A stretch of 64,000 nucleotides of DNA from Streptomyces sp. NBC_01217 (GTDB lineage Bacteria > Actinomycetota > Actinomycetes > Streptomycetales > Streptomycetaceae). Under the pieces are notes generated by a model that had not been told where the DNA came from, did not search any database, and worked only from the letters and a program-made list of their open reading frames with translations. The number at the start of each line of letters is the position of its first letter. The first letter of the stretch is position 1. Location of the stretch: contig NZ_CP108538.1 in NCBI RefSeq assembly GCF_035994185.1, forward strand, positions 4,317,501 through 4,381,500, read 5' to 3'. Shown one piece after another: positions 8,289-16,188 of this stretch. The translations under genes and the position numbers were made by a program.

Positions 8289-9005
8289 ATGTCCAGCATC
8301 CGGAACTCCCGCACCCGCCTTATGACCGCCGCCGCGACCGTCGCGCTCGCCGCCCTCTCCCTGACCGCGTGCAACGACGGAACGGGCACGAGGGACGAGG
8401 GCGCGTCAGCGGATTCCTCCACAACCGGCTCGCCCTCCGCGACCGCTCCCGCGGCACCGACGTCCGCCTCCGGATCCTCCGGCCGCACCTCCTCCCCTGA
8501 CGACGCGAAGCCGGCCACCACCACCTCGAAGCCGGCCGCGCATGCCCCCGCCCCGAAGGCACCCGCCTCCTCCGGCAAGGCGGTCACCTGCGAGGGGTCC
8601 AACACCAAGACCGTCGCAGCCCCCCTGAACCGCCCGGTCAACCACATGCTCCTCACCGTCACCAACACCGGCAGCAACACCTGCTACCTGTACGGCTACC
8701 CGGCCGTCCGCTTCGGAGAGGCCCAGTCGGTGCCGCCGGTCATCGAGGACTCCCAGCCGCAGGCTGTCGTCACACTCAAGCCGGGCGAGTCCGGCTATGC
8801 CTCAGTGAATCTGTCCGCCGCCGACGGCAGCGGCTCCCACGGCCGCACGGAGAAGTCCCTGGTCGTCTACTTCCACGGCCGCTCCGGCAATGAGAGCGTC
8901 GGTGCGGGCGCCCACCCCTCGCTGCCCGCCAAGGGCCTTTACATCGACGACTCGCTCAAGGTCACGTACTGGCAGCAGTCGATGGACGACGCTGTCAGCT
9001 GGTGA
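8289..9005 (+). CDS. DUF4232-family secreted lipoprotein
   Basis: 238 aa. The signal peptide ends in a lipobox LTAC with Cys28 as the lipid-attachment residue. A Ser/Thr/Pro/Ala-rich linker (30-95) leads to a C-terminal DUF4232-type beta domain with two conserved Cys (TCEGSNTK... and NTCYLYGYPAV). Such proteins sit on the outer face of the membrane; their function is unknown. The ATG at 8289 is the only start that gives the signal peptide. It is divergent from the XRE-type membrane gene, and both carry external domains. Confidence 0.85.
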   Translation: MSSIRNSRTRLMTAAATVALAALSLTACNDGTGTRDEGASADSSTTGSPSATAPAAPTSASGSSGRTSSPDDAKPATTTSKPAAHAPAPKAPASSGKAVTCEGSNTKTVAAPLNRPVNHMLLTVTNTGSNTCYLYGYPAVRFGEAQSVPPVIEDSQPQAVVTLKPGESGYASVNLSAADGSGSHGRTEKSLVVYFHGRSGNESVGAGAHPSLPAKGLYIDDSLKVTYWQQSMDDAVSW

Positions 9006-9141
9006 TCTCCCGACACAGGTCCACCGCCGGGTGCTGCGTCCGGTGGCCCCTTTCTCGGGCGCAGCCTTCCCTGTGTATTCGCCGACACCGACGGAGACGT
9101 CACTCATGACATGTGCTCCTGCATTCGTATCGTGCCGGCTC

Positions 9142-10113
9142 CTACAGGTGGCGGCGCAGGCGTGCGCGCAGCAGGTTGGGGTCGGTGGCCGTGGTGTAGG
9201 CGGCGCTGAGCACGTATACGTCATTGCCGCGCAGTGCGACAGAGGTGGGGTTCTGGAGCCCGTCGCCGGCGTCGAGGACAGGAGTGCTGGTGCCATCGGG
9301 GTGAATGCGCACGACCGTGTTGGGGGCATTGAGGGCGGCGAGGATGTCGCCGCCGCGGCCGGTGAAGGCGAAATCGTCGATACCGGCCATGCCCGATGCC
9401 CTGACCTGCGGCGCTCCCGCACGGTTTGGGGAGCGGATCGGAATGCGCAGGAGGGTGCCCCGGTCGAGGTTGGTCACCCACAGCGCGCCGGCGTGTACCT
9501 TCGCGCCGTTGGCTCCGAGGAAGCCGGTCGAGGCGAGTTCGGGGGCGGTGGACCATGCGGTGGGCCTGCCGCCGGTGACGGGGACGGTCCACACGGTACC
9601 GAGCACCGAGTCGGTGATGTAGAGCTGTTCGCCGTGCTCATCCAGTGCCAGCCCGTTGGGCAGGCCGCCTGCGGGCAGCGCGGCGATGCGCTGCGGGGCC
9701 GCCCCTGGGCGCAGCCGCCACAGTCCCGTCAGATCGGCCGTGCCGGTCGCGTACAGCACGTACACGGTGCCGTCCGGGACATGGACGATGCCGGTGGTCA
9801 GGGGGAAGCCGAGGACCGGCGTGTCGACCCCGCCGTCGGCGGGGGCGGGCAGCGTAGCCAGGATGCGAGTCGCGCCCCGGGGAGTGATCCGGGCCACCTG
9901 GCGGCCGGCGGCAAAGGTGACGTATGCCGTGCCGTCGGGCAGCAGGGCGATGTTCTCCGGCATCTGGCCGGCGGACAGGTCGAAACGGGTGGTGATCCGC
10001 ACATCTGTCAGTGGCCCTCCGGTGGAGAGCGCGTTGGCCGGTGCGGCCGTCGTAAGGGCGGCTGCGGCCACCAGAAGGGCCGACATGGTGATCCTGATGC
10101 GTCGCTTGGACAT
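9142..10113 (-). CDS. Secreted NHL/SMP-30-like beta-propeller protein
   Basis: 323 aa with a signal peptide (cleavage after about residue 28, APANA). Repeats of the type LPDGTAYVTF, VPDGTVYVLY, LDEHGEQLYITD, HAGALWVTNLDRG and RGNDVYVLS are the blades of an SMP-30/NHL-type propeller. It may bind or hydrolyse a small molecule such as a lactone; no substrate can be assigned. The ATG at 10113 is preceded by AAGGAA. The MmyB-type regulator follows upstream on the same strand (85-base gap), suggesting joint expression or control. Confidence 0.85.
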   Translation of the reverse strand: MSKRRIRITMSALLVAAAALTTAAPANALSTGGPLTDVRITTRFDLSAGQMPENIALLPDGTAYVTFAAGRQVARITPRGATRILATLPAPADGGVDTPVLGFPLTTGIVHVPDGTVYVLYATGTADLTGLWRLRPGAAPQRIAALPAGGLPNGLALDEHGEQLYITDSVLGTVWTVPVTGGRPTAWSTAPELASTGFLGANGAKVHAGALWVTNLDRGTLLRIPIRSPNRAGAPQVRASGMAGIDDFAFTGRGGDILAALNAPNTVVRIHPDGTSTPVLDAGDGLQNPTSVALRGNDVYVLSAAYTTATDPNLLRARLRRHL

Positions 10114-10198
10114 GGTTCCTTCACTGTTTTCGGGCATGCGGCAGCCGCGGTGCGGCGCCTTGGTCGGGGCAGCGCCTCGGGCGACGGAGGGGCTCGGG

Positions 10199-11098
10199 TC
10201 AGGTGGTGCGGGATTCGGTGGCGGGGCGCGGCCGGGCCGCGTCCTGCGGTGCGGTGGCGTGGGCGAGCAGGGTCAGGGCTGTGGCCGACGGGGAGCCGGG
10301 ATCGGCTGTGGCCACCACCAGGGACGGCCCGCTTCCTTGCGGGCTCTGCAGCGTCTGCTGGGTGACTGTCAGTGTCCCGACCGAGGGGTGGCGCATCTCG
10401 TACTCGGCGACATCGCAGGCCAGGATCCGGTGATCGGCCCACATCGCGGCGAACTCCGCGCTGCTCATGGCCAGTTCGCCGATCAGCCCGGCCAGCAGTG
10501 GATCGTCCGGGTATCGGCCGGCCGTCAGGCGCAGATTGCCGACCACGGCCCTCGCCTTGGCGGGCCAGTCGGCGTACAGGTCGCGGGTGTGCGCGTCGAG
10601 GAACACCAGCCTGGCCATGTTCGGCCGTCGGCCCGGGACGTTGGGGCTGCCCGGATCGAGATGGCCGGCGAACAGCCCGTGCCCCTGACGGTTCCAGGCC
10701 AGGACATCGCTGCGGCGACCGACGACGATGGCGGGTGTGCCCTCGATGGCTGCCAGCAGAGCGCCGGTTGCCGGGGTGATGCGTTCGGCGCGCGGCCGGC
10801 CCGCGGGCCTGGCCCGTCCGGGGGCACGGGCCAGGGCGTGCAGATGGGCGCGCTCGGACTCGTCCAACCGCAGGGCGCTCGCTATGGAGTCGAGCACCTC
10901 GCGCGAGGCGTTGCGTGACTGGCCCTGCTCCAGGCGTGTGTAGTAGGGCGCGCTGATGCCTGCGAGCATCGCGAGCTCCTCCCGCCGCAGCCCGGGCACC
11001 CGGCGCCGCTCGCCGTAGGTCCGCAGCCCCACGTCTTCGGGCCGCAGTTGGCCCCGGCGTGCCTGGAGGAAGTCGGCGAGGTGCCCGTGCTTGTTCAT
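10199..11098 (-). CDS. XRE regulator with MmyB-type ligand-binding domain
   Basis: 299 aa. It opens with a helix-turn-helix (residues ~10-70; VPGLRREELAMLAGIS and YYTRLEQG) followed by a PAS-like MmyB domain (VVGRRSDVLAWN... and the conserved MWADH). In Streptomyces this family often controls a neighbouring oxidoreductase or small-molecule gene in response to a fatty acid or similar ligand. Here the neighbour is the secreted propeller protein. Start ATG 11098 matches the family's usual N-terminus; longer frames up to 11233 add unrelated residues. An inverted repeat upstream at 11238-11255 is a candidate operator. Confidence 0.9.
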   Translation of the reverse strand: MNKHGHLADFLQARRGQLRPEDVGLRTYGERRRVPGLRREELAMLAGISAPYYTRLEQGQSRNASREVLDSIASALRLDESERAHLHALARAPGRARPAGRPRAERITPATGALLAAIEGTPAIVVGRRSDVLAWNRQGHGLFAGHLDPGSPNVPGRRPNMARLVFLDAHTRDLYADWPAKARAVVGNLRLTAGRYPDDPLLAGLIGELAMSSAEFAAMWADHRILACDVAEYEMRHPSVGTLTVTQQTLQSPQGSGPSLVVATADPGSPSATALTLLAHATAPQDAARPRPATESRTT

Positions 11099-11237
11099 GG
11101 TGGCGAGTATGCGCACCGCCGACGATCCGTGCCTCACCCCGCTGGGGTAGGGATCCACGGGGTCCGGCTCGTGCTCCATGAGCGCCGCCCCCGACCCATG
11201 GCGCCCCCCGGACCCCTCGCGGCGCGCCGACATGAAG

Positions 11238-11255
11238 TTGTCCTGTACCGGACAA
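11238..11255. promoter_or_regulatory. TTGTCC-GGACAA inverted repeat, candidate operator
   Basis: TTGTCC (11238-11243) and GGACAA (11250-11255) form a perfect 6-bp inverted repeat with a 6-base spacer, about 140 bases upstream of the MmyB-type regulator. Such regulators are often autoregulatory, so this is a reasonable operator guess. Confidence 0.4.
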
Positions 11256-11466
11256 TATGTCGATACCTAAACCCATTTATCAGGTGCCCCGCCACCGGCG
11301 TTGGTTTTTCCGTGAGCGCGGTCCGGTGAATTCGGGGGAATTGATGAGAGCCGCTGCCACGCGTACTTCGGGATGCGCCAGCGGAGTGCGTCAGCAGATC
11401 CGCCGCGCCGTCCTTCTCGGCCGAAATCCCCCCGTTCGCCGCGCAGGACAGCCGGTTCCTCCCCTC

Positions 11467-11685
11467 ATGCCGTACGGGAAGAGCTCACGCGAGGACGCCG
11501 TCCGCTTCCCTTCCCGGTACGCCATGACGCAGATGCCCCGGGCGTGCGGAGGCGACCCCCGGAGCATCCAGATCCGTATGTACGTGAGGAAGTTGCCGTC
11601 CTGGTCAAAGCGCGACGACCCGAGCGCGAAGGACGAGATCAGCGTGCAGGACTTCGACTGGCGGAAGGCAGGTGACCTGCGATGA
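11467..11685 (+). CDS. Doubtful 72-aa ORF in a poorly coding stretch
   Basis: The frame is open from 11257, but only the last ~65 codons show the strong G/C third-position bias of real genes here (protein end ISVQDFDWRKAGDLR). No start has a convincing ribosome site. The opposite strand of the same stretch is also open and equally protein-like (RFDQDGNFLTYIRIW), so I cannot say which, if either, is real. A 10-codon ORF overlaps its stop. The stretch 11100-12060 otherwise holds only the inverted repeat at 11238 and short degraded-looking frames. Confidence 0.25.
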   Translation: MPYGKSSREDAVRFPSRYAMTQMPRACGGDPRSIQIRMYVRKLPSWSKRDDPSAKDEISVQDFDWRKAGDLR

Positions 11686-12060
11686 GCAACACCGCTCCCA
11701 TGCTGGACTCTTGAGCGCGCCGGCCGTCACCTTCGGCGTGGGCGGCCGCCCGGTGCTCGTCCTGCACCGCCTGTCTCGTCATCCCGATGCTCGTTCTGAC
11801 CCGCTGCTACGACCGCTTCTCTCCCCTCGGGACTCGCGGGGCGCTGGATCCGCCGGATACCCGAAGGTCCCAGAACGCTGCGGGCCCCGCTGCACAACCT
11901 CGGCGTGCTCGCCATCGCCGCGGCCGTGACGGCCGGAAGAGGACGTCGGCAGAGCAGCCGCCCCGGGCGCGATGGAAAATGCCAGCTGATCGTCAGGCGG
12001 GTTCACCGAGACCGGATTTCGGATCGGACCCACGGCAATGAGTGAACGGTGGAGTCAACT

Positions 12061-12558
12061 GTGGCAATGGTCGGGCTGTTCTGGGTCTCCGAGGATGCGG
12101 TCCATCTCGGTGCGCCGCCTGGCGAATCGACCCCCGGTGTCCGCGTGACCGACGCGGGCCTCGAAGCGGTCGGACCGCAGTCCGGCACCTGGAAGTGGGC
12201 CGACCTCGGCTCGGTGACCGTCGTCGGTGCGCGGGCCAAGGCGACTCCCGGCCGGCAGCTGTCGATAGCACTGGACGTGGCGCTCGGAGCCATGGGAGTG
12301 GGCGGGCCGGAGGGTCCTGCCGAGATGACCGTGCGCGTCCAAGCAGCAGACGGGGAGACCGAGTTGCTCATACACTCGGCCGCCGCCGGTGCGTACACCC
12401 CTCGTGAGGTGGAGCTGTCCCATCAGGTGCTGGACCGCCTCGTCGACGGGACTCCCGGCCTGGCCGCCCTCAGCGCCTGGGGGCGGGCGCACGGTGGGAA
12501 GAAGAGTCCGCGCCCTGCCGAACGCGAGGCCCTTCTCCAGCAGTGGGCGCAGCCCTGA
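12061..12558 (+). CDS. Conserved hypothetical protein, 165 aa
   Basis: I cannot name a domain. The protein starts MAMVGLFWVSEDAVHLGAPP and continues with beta-rich segments (TWKWADLGSVTVVG) that resemble a PH-like or membrane-interacting beta fold, ending in a charged helix. GTG 12061 is six bases after GGTGGAG and gives the start expected for Streptomyces homologues; GTG 12049 is also in frame. The stop overlaps the ATG of the serine hydrolase gene, so the two are translationally coupled. Confidence 0.65.
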   Translation: MAMVGLFWVSEDAVHLGAPPGESTPGVRVTDAGLEAVGPQSGTWKWADLGSVTVVGARAKATPGRQLSIALDVALGAMGVGGPEGPAEMTVRVQAADGETELLIHSAAAGAYTPREVELSHQVLDRLVDGTPGLAALSAWGRAHGGKKSPRPAEREALLQQWAQP

Positions 12559-13430
12559 TGGCTCGCTTGTCACTGCGGCCCGTGCCCGTCTGCGTGCTCA
12601 GCAGCTCGGCTCCGCCACTGGCCCGGCACGGGCACGATCCGGCAGCCTTCGTCGAGATCGGGTCCCTGACCAAGGTGCTCACCGGCACCGTACTGATGCG
12701 GATGGTCCGGGCGGGTCTGCTCGGCCTCGACGACGCGGTGGAGCAACGGCTCCCGGCGCCGCCCGGATCGGGCATCACGCTGCGGATGCTGGCGGACCAT
12801 ACCTCTGGCCTGCCGCGGCTGCCACCGGGCCTGAGCGGCCGCGATCCCTACGCGGCCTTCGACCAGGACGCGCTGCGGGCCGTCCTGGGCCGGCTCGGGG
12901 AGATCGCCGTACGACGACCGGGGCAGGAGGCCGAGTACTCCAACCTCGGTTACGCCGTGCTCGGTGCGGCCCTCGTGTCCGCGGCCGGGCAGCCGTACGA
13001 GGAACTGGTCCGTGAGTACGTGCTCACGCCGATGGAGGTGGACGAGGTCACCGCGCAGCCGCCCGCCGGTCGGCTGCTGGGCGCGCGGAGCCTGTTCGGT
13101 GGGGAACGCGACCGGTGGACCATGAACGGGCCGATCCTGCCCGCGGGCGGGCTCTGGGCCACGCCCCGCGCGCTGGCCACCGTGATCACCGGACTGCTGC
13201 TCGATCGCGTACTGGGTGAACCGGCGCCGTCCTGGCAGTCGGCGGGGCCGCTGCTCTGGCACAACGGCGCGACCCGCGATGCCTCGGCCTTCACCGGAGT
13301 GCTCGCGCAGACGGGGAACTGGGTGCTCGTGCACCGGCTCGGCGGATCGCCCGGCCGCACCGACAAGATCGGCCTAGGTGTGCTCGCCGCCGGTAACACG
13401 GCGGGACAGGACGCGGGCGAACCCGCATGA
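12558..13430 (+). CDS. Serine hydrolase, beta-lactamase class C/DD-peptidase fold
   Basis: 290 aa with the three active-site motifs of the family: SLTK (36-39, nucleophilic Ser36 and Lys39), YSN (127-129) and HNG (235-237, in place of KTG). There is no signal peptide, so it is predicted to be cytoplasmic and more likely an esterase or peptidase than a secreted beta-lactamase. It is shorter than typical class C enzymes, with a compact N-terminus. It overlaps the preceding gene at TGATG. The oxidoreductase fragment begins inside its last codons (ATGA). Confidence 0.85.
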   Translation: MARLSLRPVPVCVLSSSAPPLARHGHDPAAFVEIGSLTKVLTGTVLMRMVRAGLLGLDDAVEQRLPAPPGSGITLRMLADHTSGLPRLPPGLSGRDPYAAFDQDALRAVLGRLGEIAVRRPGQEAEYSNLGYAVLGAALVSAAGQPYEELVREYVLTPMEVDEVTAQPPAGRLLGARSLFGGERDRWTMNGPILPAGGLWATPRALATVITGLLLDRVLGEPAPSWQSAGPLLWHNGATRDASAFTGVLAQTGNWVLVHRLGGSPGRTDKIGLGVLAAGNTAGQDAGEPA

Positions 13431-13600
13431 GCGGCATCGACGTCGCGGTCGTCGGCACCGGCCCCAACGGACTCGCCGCCGGCGTCACCCTGGCGCGCGG
13501 GTCTGGGGGGAACTGTACGAACGCGCCGACGAGATCGGCGGCGGGCTGCGCAGCAAGGCACTCTTCGACGAGGACATCACGCACGACATCTGCGCCGCCG
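13427..13600 (+). pseudogene. FAD-dependent oxidoreductase, N-terminal fragment with frameshift
   Basis: Starts at an ATGA overlap with the hydrolase gene and encodes MSGIDVAVVGTGPNGLAAGVTLAR, i.e. a Rossmann GxGxxG FAD-binding motif. The frame is then lost near 13500. In another frame the sequence continues as ELYERADEIGGGLRSKALF and DEDITHDIC, the next piece of a phytoene-dehydrogenase-like oxidoreductase. Near 13600 homology ends and unrelated sequence begins. About 60 of the usual ~500 residues remain. Confidence 0.65.
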
Positions 13601-13713
13601 AGCAGCGCCTCGAAGTGGGCGATCACGCGTACGGCGGTGGCGGCATCCGCGTCCAGCGCGGACAGCCGCAGCAGCAGCCCCTTCTCGGCAGGCAGTCCAG
13701 GAGGCAGGCACAT
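13580..13713 (-). pseudogene. Fragment resembling a PucR/CdaR-type regulator N-terminus
   Basis: The minus strand encodes MCLPPGLPAEKGLLLRL followed by SALDADAATAVRVIAHFEALL, which resembles the beginning of PucR-type regulators (LSALDADAENAVRVIGFFD in memory). It stops being recognisable where the oxidoreductase fragment of the opposite strand begins (~13595). It is therefore a truncated gene joined head-on to another truncated gene. Confidence 0.4.
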
Positions 13714-13831
13714 GACCAACAGATCCGTGCCGTACGCCGCTCCGACGCGGCTGGCCGACCCGTCCGTCCTGGACGCGGAGCTGATGGCCACCGTCGCGGC
13801 CGCGACCCGCCGCAACGGCACCACGCGCTAG
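13712..13831 (+). pseudogene. First 39 codons of a gene divergent from the PucR fragment
   Basis: AGGAGG sits six bases before ATG 13712, an excellent site. The product MTNRSVPYAAPTRLADPSVLDAELMATVAAATRRNGTTR stops after 39 residues (shown here as its start, MTNRSVPYAAPTRLADP). It looks like the truncated start of an unknown protein. Its start codon overlaps the start of the minus-strand PucR-like fragment, so a former divergent pair seems to have been cut on both sides. Confidence 0.4.
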
Positions 13832-14278
13832 GCAGCCGTGCCCCGGGGCAGGGCCGGGGTCCACGGAGTCCGGCGCTTCGCCGGATACGGATGGTTGCGT
13901 CGGTCGCCGGTGACATCGGTCACAGCACATTTTCGCGTTCAGGGCGCCGGTTAGTAGATGCCACCTCGGCGATATAGCGAGTTTGTCCCAATTGGGGCAT
14001 GTATGAGAGCGAGAAGCCCCGCCGCGTTCGCGCCACTCCCCACTGCTGCCCGTTCCTCGGCCGAGCAGAGACTCCTGACGGTGCGGCAGTGGCTCGCCGG
14101 GGCGCGACGTCCCCCGCCTGCACGGCCGCGGGCGCGTTTCAAGCCCCTTCCCTCTCTACGAGCCCGGGTAGTACGTGCGCCTGTTGCCCCGCTCCGAGGG
14201 CCGTTCCAAGAATGGCGACCGCAAGGCGCCGCCGAGCCCGGGCGCGGGAACTGCGCAATATCGAGCGAGGTCACACAC
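13832..14278. other. Non-coding region upstream of the CAP gene
   Basis: No gene seen. An A/T-rich patch around 13930-14000 carries a perfect 10-bp palindrome CCCAATTGGG (13987-13996), probably part of the promoter or operator for the secreted CAP protein. The remaining 280 bases to the start may be a long leader; I looked for c-di-AMP riboswitch landmarks and did not find them. Confidence 0.4.
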
Positions 14279-15091
14279 ATGAGCAAGCACCGCAAGAAAA
14301 CGCCCCGCCGGCGGATCATCATCGCCGCCGTTGCCGTGGCGGCCGTGGGTGTGCCCTCTGTCGCCATGGCCTGCTTCAACCCGCACGAGAAGCCGGCCGC
14401 GGAGGCCTCGCGGACCCACGCCGCACAGCGCACCACGCACTGGGGCATAGCAGACCTCATCACCCCCGCGAGCACCCCGAAGCCGACCGCGACCAAGACC
14501 GCACCGCGCCCCTCCGCCACCACGAAGGCGCCGAGGCCGACAGCGACCAGGACCGCACCCCGGCCCACCGCGGCCACGAGCTCGCCGAAGCCCACCGCGA
14601 CCACGAGCGCACCCCGGCCCACCGCGACCGCCGAAACCCCGCAGCCCACAGCGACCACCAGCACCCCGCGTCCCACCGCGTCCGCGAGCGCATCGGCGAC
14701 CACCGCTCCGGTGTCCGATGCCGTCGCCCGCATACTGACGCTCGTCAACAACGAGCGCAGCAACGCCGGTTGCTCGCCGCTGACCCTCAACGCCAAGCTG
14801 ACGAAGGCCGCCCAGGCCCACAGCGAGGACATGGCGGCCCACCAGAACATGTCCCACACGGGCTCCGACGGCTCGGACCCCAGTGACCGGATCACGAGCG
14901 CCGGTTACGACTGGAGCGCGTACGGCGAGAACGTCGCCTACGGCTACAGCACCCCCGAGAGCGTCATGGCGGGCTGGATGGAGAGCCCCGGCCACAAGCG
15001 CAACATCCTCGACTGCTCGTTCAAGGAGATCGGCGTGGGCCTCGCCCAGCCCGGCAGCTACTGGACGCAGGACTTCGCAACGGCACGGTAG
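14279..15091 (+). CDS. Secreted CAP (SCP/PR-1) domain protein
   Basis: 270 aa. Signal peptide with Lys/Arg start and hydrophobic core (residues 13-36), then a Thr/Pro-rich linker of repeats, then a CAP domain (about 145-270). The domain has the hallmark segments NERSNAGCSPLTLNAKL, HSEDMAAHQNMSHTG, GENVAYGY and GWMESPGHKRNIL; the conserved His/Glu pairs and two Cys are present. CAP proteins of bacteria are extracellular; their role (cell wall, lipids or protease-like) is unsettled. The ATG at 14279 gives a complete signal peptide; longer frames do not. Confidence 0.93.
   Translation: MSKHRKKTPRRRIIIAAVAVAAVGVPSVAMACFNPHEKPAAEASRTHAAQRTTHWGIADLITPASTPKPTATKTAPRPSATTKAPRPTATRTAPRPTAATSSPKPTATTSAPRPTATAETPQPTATTSTPRPTASASASATTAPVSDAVARILTLVNNERSNAGCSPLTLNAKLTKAAQAHSEDMAAHQNMSHTGSDGSDPSDRITSAGYDWSAYGENVAYGYSTPESVMAGWMESPGHKRNILDCSFKEIGVGLAQPGSYWTQDFATAR
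14461..14700 (+). repeat. Thr/Pro repeat coding for the CAP protein linker
   Basis: About ten imperfect copies of an 8-9 codon unit of the form xPRPTATxxA in tandem, in frame. The copies differ in sequence but keep Pro-x-Pro-Thr spacing, as in extended cell-wall-spanning linkers. Such repeats commonly vary in number between strains. Confidence 0.8.
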
Positions 15092-15098
15092 ACAACCC

Positions 15099-15115
15099 GC
15101 CCGGTCACACCGGGC
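15099..15115 (+). terminator. Hairpin downstream of the CAP gene
   Basis: GCCCGGT (15099-15105), CAC loop, ACCGGGC (15109-15115): perfect 7-bp stem eight bases after the stop codon. No T-run, as usual in high-GC actinobacteria. A 13-base direct repeat GGCTCCCGGCCGG lies further on at 15155-15167 and 15174-15186. Confidence 0.55.
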
Positions 15116-15237
15116 GCAGTTGGTCCGGGCGCGAGTGGGGTAGGACAGCGACAAGGCTCCCGGCCGGGGTATCGGCTCCCGGCCGGCCGCCGTCCTGCCG
15201 GAAGCCTCACCTCACGCCCTGCCCCAGGAGCCCGTGA

Positions 15238-16056
15238 ATGCGCGTCAGCATGGCGACCAGCGCCGGCAGGGCCGGCCGGCCGAACGAGGACTTCGTCGGT
15301 GCCGTTCCCGGCGCCGCTGTGCTGCTGGACGGCGCCGGCATCCCGGGAACCGAGTCGATCTGCTCCCACGGTGTCGCCTGGTACACGCACCGCCTCGGCG
15401 GCGCGCTGCTCGGCCGTCTGTCGCGCGACGACGGGCAGGACCTCGCGACGATCCTCGCCGCGGTGATCGGCGAGACAGCCGATGATCACCGCGGCACCTG
15501 CGACATCACGAACCCCAGCAGCCCGCAGGCGACCGTGGCGATCGTCCGCGCCCACCGGGGCCGCCTGGACCACCTCCTGCTCGCGGACTCCTTCCTCGTC
15601 CTCGACCGGGTCCACGACGGCCCGCAGGTCATCACCGACGAGCGCGAGGTGGCCGCCAGGCGCATCTGCTCAGTGCCTTTGGAAGGCGTTCCCGAGGGGA
15701 CGCCGGAGTACGACCGGATCCGGGACTCCTGCGTCAAGGCGCTGCGGGCTCGCCGCAACCAGCCGGGCGGCTACTGGATCGCCAAGGATGATCCGCGCGC
15801 GGCGCAGGAAGCGGTCACCGGCAGCCGGCCCCTTGATGACCTGGACGGCGTCGCGCTGCTCAGCAATGGCGCCGGCCGCATCGTCAGCCCGTACGGCCTG
15901 ACCGACTGGCCCGGCGTACTGGAACTGCTCGCCGCCAACGGGCCGGCCGATGTCATCCGCCGCGTCAGGCAGGCCGAAGCCCGCACCGCCGAAGGCCCCG
16001 ATGCCCGGGTCCCCGACGACGCCACGGTGGCGCACTGCACCGATCTGCCGGGCTGA
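15238..16056 (+). CDS. PP2C-like protein phosphatase family protein
   Basis: 272 aa. The start MRVSMATSAGRAGRPNEDFVGAV resembles PP2C domains (NEDF in place of the usual NEDA/NQD metal-binding motif), followed by VLLDGAG (DGxG-like) and a C-terminal LSNGAGR. The usual DG-TD-D set of metal ligands is incomplete, so the phosphatase activity is uncertain; related Streptomyces proteins are annotated as PP2C-domain or integrase-associated. The start is supported by AGGAG seven bases upstream. It stands alone between the CAP gene and the DUF4118 gene. Confidence 0.6.
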   Translation: MRVSMATSAGRAGRPNEDFVGAVPGAAVLLDGAGIPGTESICSHGVAWYTHRLGGALLGRLSRDDGQDLATILAAVIGETADDHRGTCDITNPSSPQATVAIVRAHRGRLDHLLLADSFLVLDRVHDGPQVITDEREVAARRICSVPLEGVPEGTPEYDRIRDSCVKALRARRNQPGGYWIAKDDPRAAQEAVTGSRPLDDLDGVALLSNGAGRIVSPYGLTDWPGVLELLAANGPADVIRRVRQAEARTAEGPDARVPDDATVAHCTDLPG

Positions 16057-16188
16057 TGCCCTGTCCGCGCCAGGAACGCGTCAAGGCATCCGGCCCGTAG
16101 CGCCGGGCGGGGCGGACCGGACGCACGCTGGAGTGGCCGGCCGGAGCGGCCGGCGCCGGAGAGACTGTGGACCACAGCGAGGTGGATC

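Noticed and set aside
14000..14278. c-di-AMP riboswitch before the CAP gene
   Set aside because: No characteristic conserved core was recognised in the leader.
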